The notes: generated by a model from the sequence alone, not told the origin. A stretch of DNA of 64,000 nucleotides from Parerythrobacter aestuarii (GCF_030140925.1 NZ_JARBWD010000001.1:2356001-2420000); one strand, 5' to 3'. Shown: positions 46,451 through 55,646, counted from the stretch's first letter. A program made the numbers and translations.

Positions 46451-48640
46451 ATGACTTTAACTTCCATGCGGGCGCTGGCCGCCGGCCTTGCGCTGGCTGC
46501 CGCTGCCGCCGCAACTCCGCTCGCCGCACAGGATTCCAACACCGTGACCGATACCGAATGGGAAGCTGCCAACGATCCCTTCATCTGGCTGGAGGAAACC
46601 CGCAGCGACCGCGCGCTGGACTGGGTGCGCGGTGAAAACGCCAAGACCGAAGACGCGCTGCAGACCGATCCGCGTTTCGAGGAACTCAAGGCTGAAGCCC
46701 TAGCCATCTACAACGCCGATGATCGCGTGCCGGGCGTCAGCTTTACGCACTATGGCCTCATCAACTTCTGGCAGGATGCCGACAATCCCAAGGGAATCCT
46801 GCGCCGCACCACCATGGAAAGCTGGCGCACCGACGAACCTGAATGGGAAACCATCCTCGACGTCGATGCACTCGCCGCCGCCGAAGACAAGGAATGGGTC
46901 TATCGGGGCATGAGCTGCCTGCCGCCCGACGGCACCCGCTGCATGGTCTCGCTAAGCGATGGAGGCAAGGATGCCAGTATCCAGCGCGAGTTCGACCTTG
47001 AAACGCTGAGCTTCGTCGAGGGTGGCTTCGAATTGCCGGAAAGCCAGGGTGGAAGCAGCTGGCTCGACCAGGACACCCTGCTTATCAGCCGCAATTTCAG
47101 CGAAGAAACCACCACTGAGAGCTTCTATCCGCTCACCACTCGTGTGTGGAAGCGCGGTACGTCGATCGACGACGCCGAAGAGATCTTCCGCGGCGAGAAG
47201 GCTGACGTTTCCGCCGGGGCTTACCTGCTGCGCGACGGCGAGGCGGTGATCCATGGCCGCATGGCCTATCGTGGGCTGTCGTTCCACGAGCGCGCCTACT
47301 ACTTCGAAAAGGATGGCGAATGGCTGCGGCTAAACATTCCCGAGAAAGCCAACCCCTACGGCATCATCGATGGGCAGATCCTGTTCTCGACCGATGTCGA
47401 CTGGACCCGGGGCGAACAGACCTTCCCCGCCGATGCCATCGTCGCCGCCGACCTTGAGGCCTGGAAAGCCGATCCCAACGGCGCGGAGATGACGCTGGTA
47501 TGGGCTCCCGGCGAACGCCAGACCAAGCGGGGCGGAGGTTCGACCAAGAGCAGCATGTATGTGAACCTGCTAGACAACGTTCGCGGCAAGGTGCTCAAGT
47601 TCGATTATCAGGACGGTGAATGGGTCAGCGAGGAGATCGCGCTGCCGGAAAACGCCACGGTCGGAATCACCACTACATCGGACGAAACCGACGAAATCAT
47701 GTTCGCGGCGACCGATTTCCTCACCCCGACCCGCTGGTTCTACGCCAAGGACGGTGTGACACTGGAGCAGGTCAAGGAAAGCCCCAGCCGCTTCGAGCCC
47801 GAAGGCATGGAGATCGAACAATACGAAGCGACCAGCAAGGACGGGACCAAGATCCCGTACTTCATCGTCAAGCCCAAGGGCATGGTGATGGATGGCACCA
47901 CCCCGACCCTGCTGACAGGCTACGGGGGCTTCCAGGTGCCGCGCCTGCCGGGTTACCTCGGTTCGACCGGCAAGCTATGGCTCGAGCGCGGCGGGGCCTA
48001 TGTGCTCGGCAACATGCGCGGCGGCGGCGAGTTCGGGCCGGAATGGCACCAGACCGCGATCCGCGAGAACAAGCAGCGCACCTGGGACGATTTCATCGCC
48101 ATTGCCGAGGACATCCAGGAGCGCGGCTTCACCAGCGCGGCGCACCTGGGCATCCAGGGCGGCTCGCAAGGCGGTCTGCTGGTCGGCACGGCCTTTACCC
48201 AGCGCCCCGACCTGTTCAACGCCGCAATCGTACAGATCCCGCTGTTCGACATGCTGCGCTATCACCTGATCGGTCGCGGGGCCTCGTGGATCGGCGAATA
48301 TGGCGACCCGCGTATCCCTGAGCAGAAGGCATGGATCGACGGCTATTCACCGTACCAGAAGCTGACCGAGGACCAGGACTTCCCGCGCATCTATTATGTG
48401 ACCTCCACCGCCGATGACCGCACCCACCCGAGCCACGGCCGTAAGGCCGCCGCGCGGATGGCTGCCAACGGGCAGGACTACCTCTATTACGAGGACATGC
48501 AGGGCGGTCACTCGGGCGGCGTCGACAACGAACAACGGGCCAAGCTGCAGGCGATGCAGTGGGTCTACCTGATGCAACAGCTGATGGACGAGCCGACGCC
48601 GGGTGAGGAACTCGAAAGAGCTGCACCGACAGCGAACTAG
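46451..48640 (+). CDS. Prolyl oligopeptidase (S9A), exported
   Basis: A 729-residue serine peptidase with a signal peptide (RALAAGLALAAAAAATPLAA), so periplasmic or secreted. A beta-propeller (about 80-450) precedes the alpha/beta-hydrolase domain. The triad is S572 (GGSQGG), D656 (DDRTHP) and H687 (GGHSGG). Members cut short Pro-containing peptides. Followed by a strong hairpin terminator. Confidence 0.93.
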   Translation: MTLTSMRALAAGLALAAAAAATPLAAQDSNTVTDTEWEAANDPFIWLEETRSDRALDWVRGENAKTEDALQTDPRFEELKAEALAIYNADDRVPGVSFTHYGLINFWQDADNPKGILRRTTMESWRTDEPEWETILDVDALAAAEDKEWVYRGMSCLPPDGTRCMVSLSDGGKDASIQREFDLETLSFVEGGFELPESQGGSSWLDQDTLLISRNFSEETTTESFYPLTTRVWKRGTSIDDAEEIFRGEKADVSAGAYLLRDGEAVIHGRMAYRGLSFHERAYYFEKDGEWLRLNIPEKANPYGIIDGQILFSTDVDWTRGEQTFPADAIVAADLEAWKADPNGAEMTLVWAPGERQTKRGGGSTKSSMYVNLLDNVRGKVLKFDYQDGEWVSEEIALPENATVGITTTSDETDEIMFAATDFLTPTRWFYAKDGVTLEQVKESPSRFEPEGMEIEQYEATSKDGTKIPYFIVKPKGMVMDGTTPTLLTGYGGFQVPRLPGYLGSTGKLWLERGGAYVLGNMRGGGEFGPEWHQTAIRENKQRTWDDFIAIAEDIQERGFTSAAHLGIQGGSQGGLLVGTAFTQRPDLFNAAIVQIPLFDMLRYHLIGRGASWIGEYGDPRIPEQKAWIDGYSPYQKLTEDQDFPRIYYVTSTADDRTHPSHGRKAAARMAANGQDYLYYEDMQGGHSGGVDNEQRAKLQAMQWVYLMQQLMDEPTPGEELERAAPTAN

Positions 48641-48661
48641 AATATCGGCAAGAATGCAAGG

Positions 48662-48697
48662 AAAGGGCGGTTCCAGCGCGAGTTGGAACCGCCCTTT
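48662..48697. terminator. Strong stem-loop terminator after prolyl oligopeptidase
   Basis: Perfect 14-bp arms AAAGGGCGGTTCCA and TGGAACCGCCCTTT surround an 8-base loop, 21 bases after the stop. The A and T runs at the arm ends allow function in both directions. Confidence 0.87.
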
Positions 48698-48823
48698 CTG
48701 CATCTCGTCGCACCCCTGCCTCCATCCGAATGGTAAACCTGCAACTCAGTATGTTTCGAAAGGTGGAATTAAGTCTCTCCGGCAAGAATCGCTTCAACAG
48801 GGGGCCAGAACTGGAGATGACGA

Positions 48824-49069
48824 ATGCCATACCCCCCCAACGAGACGATCGCCTCTCGCATCAAGCGCGCAGGACTGCCTGAGAGCCATGACATTCACTG
48901 GTCGGACAGCCGCAAGCGCGAAGTCGTCAAGGCTGTGCGGGATCGGTTGATCACCTTCGATGAAGCGCGCTGGCGCTACCTGCTCAGCCGCAAGGAATAC
49001 GAGACGTGGGAACGCAAGGTCGATGCCCGCGCGGAAGGTCGCAAAAAGAAAGAGCTCGAGCCGAGCTAA
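48824..49069 (+). CDS. DUF1153 / SciP-like small regulator
   Basis: An 81-residue basic protein with a winged or simple HTH fold: HWSDSRKREVVKAVRDRLITFDEARWRYLLSRKEYETWERKV. In Caulobacter the DUF1153 protein SciP binds CtrA and its promoters to repress cell-cycle genes; the core helices here match that family, but the N-terminus is shorter and the tail differs, so it may be a paralogue. GGAG seven bases before the ATG. It stands alone, in a stretch with PilZ genes related to motility and cell-cycle signalling. Confidence 0.75.
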   Translation: MPYPPNETIASRIKRAGLPESHDIHWSDSRKREVVKAVRDRLITFDEARWRYLLSRKEYETWERKVDARAEGRKKKELEPS

Positions 49070-49192
49070 ACGAACGTCCTGGTTTGTAGAGCTCGGTACC
49101 CGGCTGGTCGCCCGCTTTCCTTAACGGCCTGGTCCCCCTGTTCAGGTCACTCCGGGAAAGTCGGGCGGCTTGTCGCGTGCCCGGCGATCGCC

Positions 49193-49513
49193 TCAGCCGA
49201 TGACCACCTGGCCTTCGGCGCGGCCTTCTTCGCACAGCCGCTTGGCACTTGCGACGAGGCTGGGATGCAGGACATTCGTAAATTCGACGCCGGCGATGCG
49301 GCCCTGGACCCGGGAAACCTTGCCCATGATCGTGGGCATGACCCCCATCTTGAGCGCCACGGTGTCCTGGATCGCTGGCTTTGAGCCGACCGGCAACAGG
49401 ATGCGCGCACCGTTGCGTGAAATATCCATCAACACGACATTCTGGTGCTGCTCACTGGCATAGGCCCCGACTTGCGATAGTACGCTCCGGCGCGGATGTT
49501 TGCGGCGTTCCAT
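49193..49513 (-). CDS. PilZ-domain protein, canonical motifs
   Basis: A 106-residue single PilZ domain with RxxxR at R4-R8 (RRKHPR) and DxSxxG at D30-G35 (DISRNG), so c-di-GMP binding is expected. The C-terminal part VSRVQGRIAGVEFTNVLHPSL forms the barrel end. It follows the gene at 49625-49939 on the same strand after 111 bp. Confidence 0.87.
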   Translation of the reverse strand: MERRKHPRRSVLSQVGAYASEQHQNVVLMDISRNGARILLPVGSKPAIQDTVALKMGVMPTIMGKVSRVQGRIAGVEFTNVLHPSLVASAKRLCEEGRAEGQVVIG

Positions 49514-49624
49514 GCTTCTTTCCCGATCAGAATACGACAGCGCGACCCGGCCTTCCTGTGCGTCGACAGCAACTACACCAAAGGGGTTAACAGTAAGGAC
49601 AATGGTGCCCCAGTTTTGTTAACC

Positions 49625-49939
49625 CTAGGCAGCGGCGCGAGCCTGGGGGCGATAACCTGCCAGCAACCTGGCACCGGCGACAACGCTGTCATGCAAATCG
49701 TGCAGGAACCGGATGCCGATGCGCCCATGCGAATTCCAGTGGACGTGTCCCGCCACACTCGGACAATGTCCAACCTTGAGCAAGACCAGCGTGCCGAGTT
49801 CGATGTCGCCGGCGTTTTCGATCTCCACCAGCGCTCTCCAGCAGACGAGGTCGACGACCTTGCATGGCTGGAGCGAACCTCCGGCATAGATCTGGGCATC
49901 GAAGGTCGGTTTCTTATCGTTGGCAGTTGTGCTTGGCAT
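49625..49939 (-). CDS. Degenerate PilZ-like protein
   Basis: A 104-residue protein whose strand pattern, VxGHVHWNSHGRIGIRFLHDLHDSVVA, matches the C-terminal half of PilZ domains, including the shared GHVxW and F-L-H-P/D-L segments of its neighbours. The RxxxR motif is missing, and the D/NxSxxG site is replaced by DLVCWRA (about 30-36), so it probably cannot bind c-di-GMP. It may be a structural partner of canonical PilZ proteins, as in PilZ heterodimer-type adaptors, or a decayed duplicate. Confidence 0.72.
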   Translation of the reverse strand: MPSTTANDKKPTFDAQIYAGGSLQPCKVVDLVCWRALVEIENAGDIELGTLVLLKVGHCPSVAGHVHWNSHGRIGIRFLHDLHDSVVAGARLLAGYRPQARAAA

Positions 49940-50049
49940 GGATCGCTCCGGCTTGGTGTTGCGGGTTGCGAGAGCTGCCTAAGGCGGCAAGGGTTAACGC
50001 GTTTAAACCGTCGCCAGTAAACTGTTGTATCTACAGTGCCGTTACAGGA

Positions 50050-50319
50050 TCAGCGGCGGTAAGGTGCGTGGAAATCAGGCGGTTTGCCCTGCACCCAGTC
50101 GACGAACCGGGCCAGCCGGCCATCTTGCAAGAGGCGCTCGCGATCTTCGCCAATGCGGCGAAGCTCGGAATTGCTGAAATTGGCATGGATCGCCTTGTGG
50201 CAGATCGGATGGACCGGAACAGTATCGCGGCCCTTCTTCGATTTCGGGACCGGGTGATGCCATTGCAACCGCGTGGCAATGGGGCGGTGGCACAGCCAGC
50301 AAGTCAGATCGCCATCCAT
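50050..50319 (-). CDS. Small HNH endonuclease-domain protein
   Basis: An 89-residue protein with an HNH/zinc motif: C7-x2-C10 (CWLC), WHHPVPKSKKG (H21, H22), then VHPICHKAIHANFS with C40, H41 and H45. The two CxxC/CxxH pairs suggest a zinc-stabilised HNH nuclease fold. Its natural role is not known; similar solitary HNH proteins occur in many alphaproteobacteria, some near mobile elements, but none is seen here. It is divergent from the GST gene, with 61 bp between. Confidence 0.8.
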   Translation of the reverse strand: MDGDLTCWLCHRPIATRLQWHHPVPKSKKGRDTVPVHPICHKAIHANFSNSELRRIGEDRERLLQDGRLARFVDWVQGKPPDFHAPYRR

Positions 50320-50380
50320 ACCCCTTCCCTAGTCATCCGCGGCAAAAAGTCTAAGCTGCTGGACGGAAGGGGAAACAGCC

Positions 50381-51097
50381 ATGGCATCGTTGCGCGCCTA
50401 CCATTTACCCGGACGCTGGGGTCTGGTGACCGTCAGCCCGTTCTGTCTCAAGCTCGACGCCTTTTTCCGCATGACCGGGATCGAACACGAATCGATCACT
50501 GCTGCGACTCCCTTTGGTGGACCGAAGAAGAAGGCCCCCTGGATCGAATACCAGGGCCGCAAACTGGCGGATTCGACGCTGATCATCGACTTCCTGAAGA
50601 CCGAGTTCGGCGTCGATCCCGATGCGCATCTCGATGCGAAGCAGCGCGGCACAGCCGTGGCGATCCAGCGGCTAGTGGAGGAGAACCTCTATTGGTGCAT
50701 GGTCTATGATCGCTGGTGCCGTGACGTGAACTGGCCGATCCTCAAGGACTCGGTGCTGGGCGATATCCCGGCACCGGTACGGATGATCCTGGCACCTTAT
50801 GCCCGCAGCGCAGTGAAGAAACAGCTGGCCGGGCAAGGCATGGGCCTGCACGCGCCCGAGGAGATCGACGCCATCGCCGCCAAGGATATCGGCGCGCTGG
50901 CGGGCTTGCTGGGTGACGCCCCGTGGTTCTTCGGCGAGCAACCAAGCATGGCCGATGCGACGGTCTATTCACTGCTCGCCAATATCACCTATGTCCCCTT
51001 CGCCAGCCCGATGAAGAACGAGATTGGCGGCCATGCCAACCTCGCCGCATGGCTGGAGCGATTCCGCGACCGATACTATCCGGAGAGCAAGGGCTAG
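50381..51097 (+). CDS. Glutathione S-transferase-like (FAXC-type) protein
   Basis: A 238-residue protein with a GST-like thioredoxin N-terminal domain (ending APWIEYQGRKLADST, with the cis-Pro and ADS of the glutathione site) and an all-helical C-terminal domain with the MADATVYSLLANI helix. It resembles the FAXC/metaxin-like group rather than classical GSTs. The ribosome site GGAAGGGGAA precedes the ATG. Its stop overlaps the convergent glmU stop by four bases. The substrate is unknown. Confidence 0.85.
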   Translation: MASLRAYHLPGRWGLVTVSPFCLKLDAFFRMTGIEHESITAATPFGGPKKKAPWIEYQGRKLADSTLIIDFLKTEFGVDPDAHLDAKQRGTAVAIQRLVEENLYWCMVYDRWCRDVNWPILKDSVLGDIPAPVRMILAPYARSAVKKQLAGQGMGLHAPEEIDAIAAKDIGALAGLLGDAPWFFGEQPSMADATVYSLLANITYVPFASPMKNEIGGHANLAAWLERFRDRYYPESKG

Positions 51098-52455
51098 CCC
51101 TTCTTCTCCGCCGCCTTCTTCTTTTTCATCGTGTCATGGAAGCGGTCGGCCCAGCCGGGTTTGACCGACTGCTCGGCGCGTTCCATCCGCAGTTCGCCGT
51201 CGGCAACGTCGCGGGTGACGGTGCTGCCCGCCGCGACGATGGCGTCGCGGCCGATCGTCACCGGGGCGACCAGCGCGCTGTTGGAGCCGATGAAGGCGCG
51301 CTCGCCGATCACGGTCTGGTATTTGAAATAGCCATCGTAATTGCAGGTGATGGTTCCTGCGCCGATATTGGCCTTGGCACCCACGGTGGTGTCGCCGAGA
51401 TAGGTCAAATGGCTGGCCTTGGCGCCGGGGCCGAGGGTGGCTTTCTTCATTTCGACGAAATTGCCGACAAAGCTGCCCTCTTCCATCACTGCACCGGGGC
51501 GCAGGCGGGCGTAGGGGCCGACCTTGCAATTGATACCGACAGTCGCGCCTTCGAGATGGCTGAAGGCCCGGATCAGCGCCCCGTCTGCCACCTTGACGCC
51601 AGGGCCGAACACGACGTTGGGTTCGATGGTGACATCGCGGCCCAGCTCGGTGTCCCAGCTGAAGAAGACAGTTTCAGGCGCCTTGAGGGTGGCACCCTCC
51701 GCCATGGCTTCCTCGCGCTTGAAGGCCTGCCACTGCGCCTCGGCAGCAGCGAGCTCGGCGCGGGAATTGATCCCGGCGACTTCGGCCGGGTCGGTTTCGA
51801 CCGCCACCACACGCGCGCCTTCGGCAATGGCGTTGGTGGCGACATCGGGGAGGTAGTATTCGCCCTGCGCATTGTCGTTGCCGACCGACTTCAGGAGCCG
51901 CCACAAATCGTCGCTATGCGCGATCAGCACGCCCGAATTGCACAGGTCGCAGGCGCGCTCTTCCTCGCTCGCATCCTTGTGCTCGACCATTTTGAGCACA
52001 GTCCCGTCATCGGCTGTGATGATACGGCCATAGGCCAGCGTGTCGGCGGGGCGGAAGCCCAGCACTGCAACCTTGGCTCCATTACCCAGCGCATCCACCA
52101 TCCGCTGCACCGTGGCCGATTTCACCATCGGCGTATCGCCGAAGCACACCATCACCAGCCCGCTGAAATCCTTGAGCGCGTCCTCCGCCTGCAATGCGGC
52201 ATGGGCAGTACCCAGCTGCGGCTCCTGCAGCGCGACGGAGACATTGCGTCCGCCCAGCGCCTCGCGCAGCTGCTCGTGCCTGTCACCCGCGACCACCACT
52301 GTGTGGGCAGGGGCCAGCGCCTCAAGGCTGTCCATCAGGTGATCAAGCATCGGCTTGCCTGCGATCGGATGCAAGACCTTGTGCAGGTCGCTCTTCATGC
52401 GCGTACCCTTGCCTGCGGCGAGGATGACGGCGGCGAAACTGTGTTGCGTGCTCAT
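51094..52455 (-). CDS. glmU: Bifunctional UDP-GlcNAc pyrophosphorylase / GlcN-1-P acetyltransferase GlmU
   Basis: A 453-residue enzyme making UDP-GlcNAc for peptidoglycan and lipid A. The N-terminal uridylyltransferase domain has LAAGKGTRMKSDLHKVLHP (about 12-30); the C-terminal left-handed beta-helix (about 255-435) has the hexapeptide repeats and GNFVEMKKATLGPGAK, then GAGTITCNYDG. The C-terminal tail is Lys-rich. It is divergent from gph, 60 bp away. Confidence 0.96.
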   Translation of the reverse strand: MSTQHSFAAVILAAGKGTRMKSDLHKVLHPIAGKPMLDHLMDSLEALAPAHTVVVAGDRHEQLREALGGRNVSVALQEPQLGTAHAALQAEDALKDFSGLVMVCFGDTPMVKSATVQRMVDALGNGAKVAVLGFRPADTLAYGRIITADDGTVLKMVEHKDASEEERACDLCNSGVLIAHSDDLWRLLKSVGNDNAQGEYYLPDVATNAIAEGARVVAVETDPAEVAGINSRAELAAAEAQWQAFKREEAMAEGATLKAPETVFFSWDTELGRDVTIEPNVVFGPGVKVADGALIRAFSHLEGATVGINCKVGPYARLRPGAVMEEGSFVGNFVEMKKATLGPGAKASHLTYLGDTTVGAKANIGAGTITCNYDGYFKYQTVIGERAFIGSNSALVAPVTIGRDAIVAAGSTVTRDVADGELRMERAEQSVKPGWADRFHDTMKKKKAAEKKG

Positions 52456-52515
52456 GGGCCGAGCCTTTGCCAGCTAAGTGTTGCAGTTTCCATAGCATGG
52501 CGGCATCGCCCGCAC

Positions 52516-53211
52516 ATGAGTGATTTTCCCTTCCAGGCCGTCGGCTTCGATCTCGACGGCACGCTGCTCGACACATTTCGCGACCTTGGTGCCGCCGTGA
52601 ACCATGCGCTGGAGCTCGGCGGGTTCGATCCCGTCCCGGTCGACAGTTCCAAGGACCTGATCGGCGGCGGGGCGAAGATCATGTTGGCGCGTGCGGTCGA
52701 CCAGCAGGGCGGCATGCCCGGTGGTATCGACGGGGACGAGTTCCGCGCGCTCTACAAGCAGATGCTGCGCTATTATTCCGAGAACAACGCAGTGCATTCG
52801 CGCCCTTATCCCGGCGTGGTCGAGGCCCTCGATGCGCTGGCCGACCGAGGGGTGGCCATGGCCGTGGTCACCAACAAGTTCGAGGAATTCGCGACTTCTA
52901 TCCTGACTCAGATCGGGCTGGCCGACCGTTTCGTCACCATCATCGGCGGCGACAGCATGGGCAAAGGTCCGGATGGCAAGCACCTCGCCAAACCGCATCC
53001 ACACCCGGTGATCGAAGCCAGAAAGCGCACCGGCAGTGCCCGTTTCGCTTTCGTCGGCGATTCGAGCTATGATGTAGCGGCCGCGCGCGGTGCGGATGTG
53101 CCGGTGGTGGTGGCGGCCTATGGCTATTGCGACAAGCCGCCGCACGAGCTCGGCGGGGACGCGATCATCGAGCGATTCGACCAATTGTTGCCCGCGCTCG
53201 AACGATTGTAA
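52516..53211 (+). CDS. gph: HAD-family phosphoglycolate phosphatase-like enzyme
   Basis: A 231-residue HAD hydrolase: FDLDGTLLDT with nucleophile D12 and acid D14, Thr in VVTNKF, Lys in AKPHPHP and Asp in FVGDSSYD. The cap domain (about 20-90) fits the Gph type, which hydrolyses 2-phosphoglycolate, a product of oxidative DNA-damage repair or photorespiration. The long frame from 50923 is antisense to glmU up to the ATG at 52516, which is the true start. Confidence 0.87.
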   Translation: MSDFPFQAVGFDLDGTLLDTFRDLGAAVNHALELGGFDPVPVDSSKDLIGGGAKIMLARAVDQQGGMPGGIDGDEFRALYKQMLRYYSENNAVHSRPYPGVVEALDALADRGVAMAVVTNKFEEFATSILTQIGLADRFVTIIGGDSMGKGPDGKHLAKPHPHPVIEARKRTGSARFAFVGDSSYDVAAARGADVPVVVAAYGYCDKPPHELGGDAIIERFDQLLPALERL

Positions 53212-53357
53212 CAACGCATTTGCGTCCTGCCCCTACGGCATGGGGACTCGCCCAATTCCGTGTTGCAACGCAGCAGCGAAAGTGCCACGCAGCCGCCAGA
53301 TTGACGGGCACGTAAAGTCCGCGACATCCCCTTTTCAGTCTTTCAGGAGGACATTCC

Positions 53358-54290
53358 ATGAGCATCGATTTCAAGGACAAGGTCGCCATCGTCACCGGCG
53401 CCGGCGGCGGTCTCGGCCGCGAATATGCGCTTGAGCTGGCGCGCCGCGGCGCGAAGGTCGTGGTCAACGACCTCGGCGGCTCGCGTGACGGCACCGGCCA
53501 TTCGGACATGGCCCTGAAGGTCGTGGAAGAGATCGAGGCCATGGGCGGCGAAGCCATGTCCAACGGCGGATCGGTCACCGAATACGAGCAGATGGAAAAG
53601 ATGATCGCCGACGCCAAACAGAAGTGGGGCGGCGTCCACATCGTCATCAACAATGCTGGCGTCCTGCGCGACAAGACCTTCGCCAAGATGACGATGGATG
53701 ACTTCCGCTTCGTCGTCGACGTGCACCTCAACGGATCGGCCAACGTCAGCAAGGCGGCGTGGGAAACCATGCGCGAGCAGGCCTATGGCCGCATCCTGAT
53801 GACCGCTTCGTCGACCGGCCTGTTCGGCAACTTCGGCCAGGCCAACTACGGCGCGGCGAAGCTCGGCCTCGCCGGCCTGACCAAGACGCTCCAGCTCGAA
53901 GGCGCGAAGTACAACATCAAGGTCAACACGATCTCGCCTGTGGCGGGCACGCGCATGACCGAAGACCTGTTCCCCGAAGAAGCCTTCAAGCTGTTCGACC
54001 CGGTCAATGTGGTCCCGGCCGCGCTGTTCCTCGTCAGCGAAGACGCGCCGGCCAATGCCATCGTCGGCGCCGGTGCCGGCGGCTTCCACAGCGCCTGGAC
54101 CGTGATGAACGATGCGGTCTGGCTGAAGGACGAAGACCGCACGGTCGAAGGCTTTGCCGCCAACTGGGACAAGATCAGCGAATTCTCCAACCTCAAGGCT
54201 CCGCAAAGCGGGTCCGAACAGTCGGGTGCAATCCTGACCGCGATGCAGAAGGTCATGGGCGCAGGCGGCCCGACCAGCACGCGCGGGTAA
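53358..54290 (+). CDS. SDR: (3R)-hydroxyacyl-CoA dehydrogenase-like
   Basis: A 310-residue SDR similar to the N-terminal dehydrogenase domain of peroxisomal multifunctional enzyme type 2. The cofactor motif TGAGGGLG is at 13-20, followed by [12 protein letters not shown] (typical of this group), NNAGVLRDK, Ser151/152 and Y164/K168 in YGAAK. The C-terminal part (about 235-310) is longer than in simple SDRs. Likely role: oxidation of 3-hydroxyacyl-CoA in beta-oxidation-type pathways. AGGAGG lies before the ATG. Confidence 0.9.
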   Translation: MSIDFKDKVAIVTGAGGGLGREYALELARRGAKVVVNDLGGSRDGTGHSDMALKVVEEIEAMGGEAMSNGGSVTEYEQMEKMIADAKQKWGGVHIVINNAGVLRDKTFAKMTMDDFRFVVDVHLNGSANVSKAAWETMREQAYGRILMTASSTGLFGNFGQANYGAAKLGLAGLTKTLQLEGAKYNIKVNTISPVAGTRMTEDLFPEEAFKLFDPVNVVPAALFLVSEDAPANAIVGAGAGGFHSAWTVMNDAVWLKDEDRTVEGFAANWDKISEFSNLKAPQSGSEQSGAILTAMQKVMGAGGPTSTRG

Positions 54291-54302
54291 TCCTCTGCTG
54301 TA

Positions 54303-54331
54303 TTGACACAGTAATACACCGGGCGTATCTC
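54303..54331 (+). promoter_or_regulatory. Promoter candidate for the membrane-protein gene at 54360
   Basis: TTGACA (54303-54308) and TATCTC (54326-54331) are separated by 17 bases. An inverted repeat TGTATT...AATACA (54299-54318) overlaps the -35 and could be an operator. Transcripts from here would start near 54338. Confidence 0.45.
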
Positions 54332-54353
54332 CCTCCCAGCAACAGGGAGGGAG
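54329..54353 (+). promoter_or_regulatory. Perfect 9-bp hairpin covering the ribosome-binding site
   Basis: CTCCCTCCC (54329-54337), a 7-base loop, and GGGAGGGAG (54345-54353) form a perfect stem; the right arm is the Shine-Dalgarno region of the GTG-start gene at 54360. In a read-through transcript from the upstream SDR gene the stem would hide the ribosome site. A transcript starting near 54338 would lack the left arm and be freely translated. Confidence 0.55.
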
Positions 54354-54359
54354 AACCCC

Positions 54360-55517
54360 GTGTACTCACAAGACGAAATCAATTCGGCGATCGCCGCTGG
54401 CGCGCTGACGCAAGAAGCGGCGGATGCGCTTCGGGCACATGTGGTGCAAGTGCGCCATCGGCCCGTCACCGATGAGGAACATTTCCGACTCATCAACAGC
54501 TTCAACGATATCTTCGTGGCGATCGGGATCGTCATCATGCTGCTCGCAGCGGGAGCGATCGGCCAGGCAATCGGCGGAGGCATATTCCCCCGCCCGGAAG
54601 CTATCGATTGGGCTGTCGCGAGCGACGCCGAGATTGCCAGCTATCGCCAAGGCACATGGTTGAGGGAATCCATGTCGGTCGCCTTTGCCGCAATACTGGT
54701 CGCCGCCACATCCTGGCCGCTGGCCGAATTCTTCACCCGTAACCGTCGCATGGCGCTGCCCAGCATCATCCTGTTGGTCGCATTTGTCGGAGCAGTCTTC
54801 GCCGGCTTTGTCGGCCTTTCGCTGGCCATGATCGGCAATGGTGAGAACATGGACCGGGTCGGCGCGGTGATGATCGCGCTGTCCGGTCTTTTTGCTGCCG
54901 GGGCGGCATGGCTGCACTGGCGCCGTTTCATGGTGCCGATTACAGTGGCAGCAGGTGCTGCAGCCTGCGCCGTGACCGTCATCGCACTCATCCTCGCAGC
55001 ACTTGGCCCCAAGGTGATCGATGATGGCGAAAGCCTCATCCTCGGGCTCGTGTTCATCGCAGGTCTGGCGATATTCGCCTTCGCCATGCGATGGGACATG
55101 AGCGACCGCGAGCGCAGCACGCGCCGCAGCGATGTCGCGTTCTGGCTTCACCTGCTGGCGGCCCCCATGATCGCGCATCCGATCTTCCATGCGCTGGGAG
55201 TGACCGATGGCGGCACCATTGGCATCGGCGGAGCGCTGGGCGTGATTGCAATCTATGTGCTGTTCGGCATCGTCGCGCTGGCGATCGACCGGCGTGCGCT
55301 GCTGGTCTCTGCCCTCGCCTATGTGCTGGCGGCACTGACGTTCCTGTTCGACGAGTTCGGGGCAGTCGAGCTCAACTTCGCGCTGACCGCGCTGGTGATC
55401 GGCTCTGCACTGCTAACGCTCAGCGCCTTCTGGAGCCCGATCCGGCAGAAGGTCGTGATGGCGCTACCAGGAGATGTGCAAGGCCGCTTGCCTGCCACCG
55501 CGCTCGCGACGGCATAA
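54360..55517 (+). CDS. Multi-pass membrane protein, DUF2157-like
   Basis: A 385-residue protein with a short soluble N-terminus (QDEINSAIAAGALTQEAADALRAHV) and about ten hydrophobic segments from residue 50 on. The N-terminal helical motif followed by many membrane spans resembles DUF2157 proteins of unknown function; the assignment is tentative. GTG start with a strong GGAGGGAG ribosome site. It is followed by a terminator and another membrane-protein gene. It may be translationally regulated by the hairpin at 54329-54353. Confidence 0.8.
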   Translation: MYSQDEINSAIAAGALTQEAADALRAHVVQVRHRPVTDEEHFRLINSFNDIFVAIGIVIMLLAAGAIGQAIGGGIFPRPEAIDWAVASDAEIASYRQGTWLRESMSVAFAAILVAATSWPLAEFFTRNRRMALPSIILLVAFVGAVFAGFVGLSLAMIGNGENMDRVGAVMIALSGLFAAGAAWLHWRRFMVPITVAAGAAACAVTVIALILAALGPKVIDDGESLILGLVFIAGLAIFAFAMRWDMSDRERSTRRSDVAFWLHLLAAPMIAHPIFHALGVTDGGTIGIGGALGVIAIYVLFGIVALAIDRRALLVSALAYVLAALTFLFDEFGAVELNFALTALVIGSALLTLSAFWSPIRQKVVMALPGDVQGRLPATALATA

Positions 55518-55554
55518 CTGCATCGGGCGGCTTGCCCCGCCCCACTGAAACGAT

Positions 55555-55592
55555 ACAGTCCCTCCTTGCTTTCAAAGGCTTGGGGGGACTGT
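55555..55592 (+). terminator. Stem-loop terminator after the DUF2157-like gene
   Basis: ACAGTCCCTCC (55555-55565) pairs with GGGGGGACTGT (55582-55592) apart from one weak pair, 38 bases after the stop, and TTT follows. It separates the two membrane-protein genes. Confidence 0.6.
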
Positions 55593-55646
55593 TTCCATGA
55601 TTCGGGTCGCAATCGGATGCGCTGCCGCGCGCCAAGGATGCAGCGC

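Noticed and set aside
50923..52515. Extension of the gph frame upstream
   Set aside because: Antisense to glmU; the HAD motif begins directly after the ATG at 52516.
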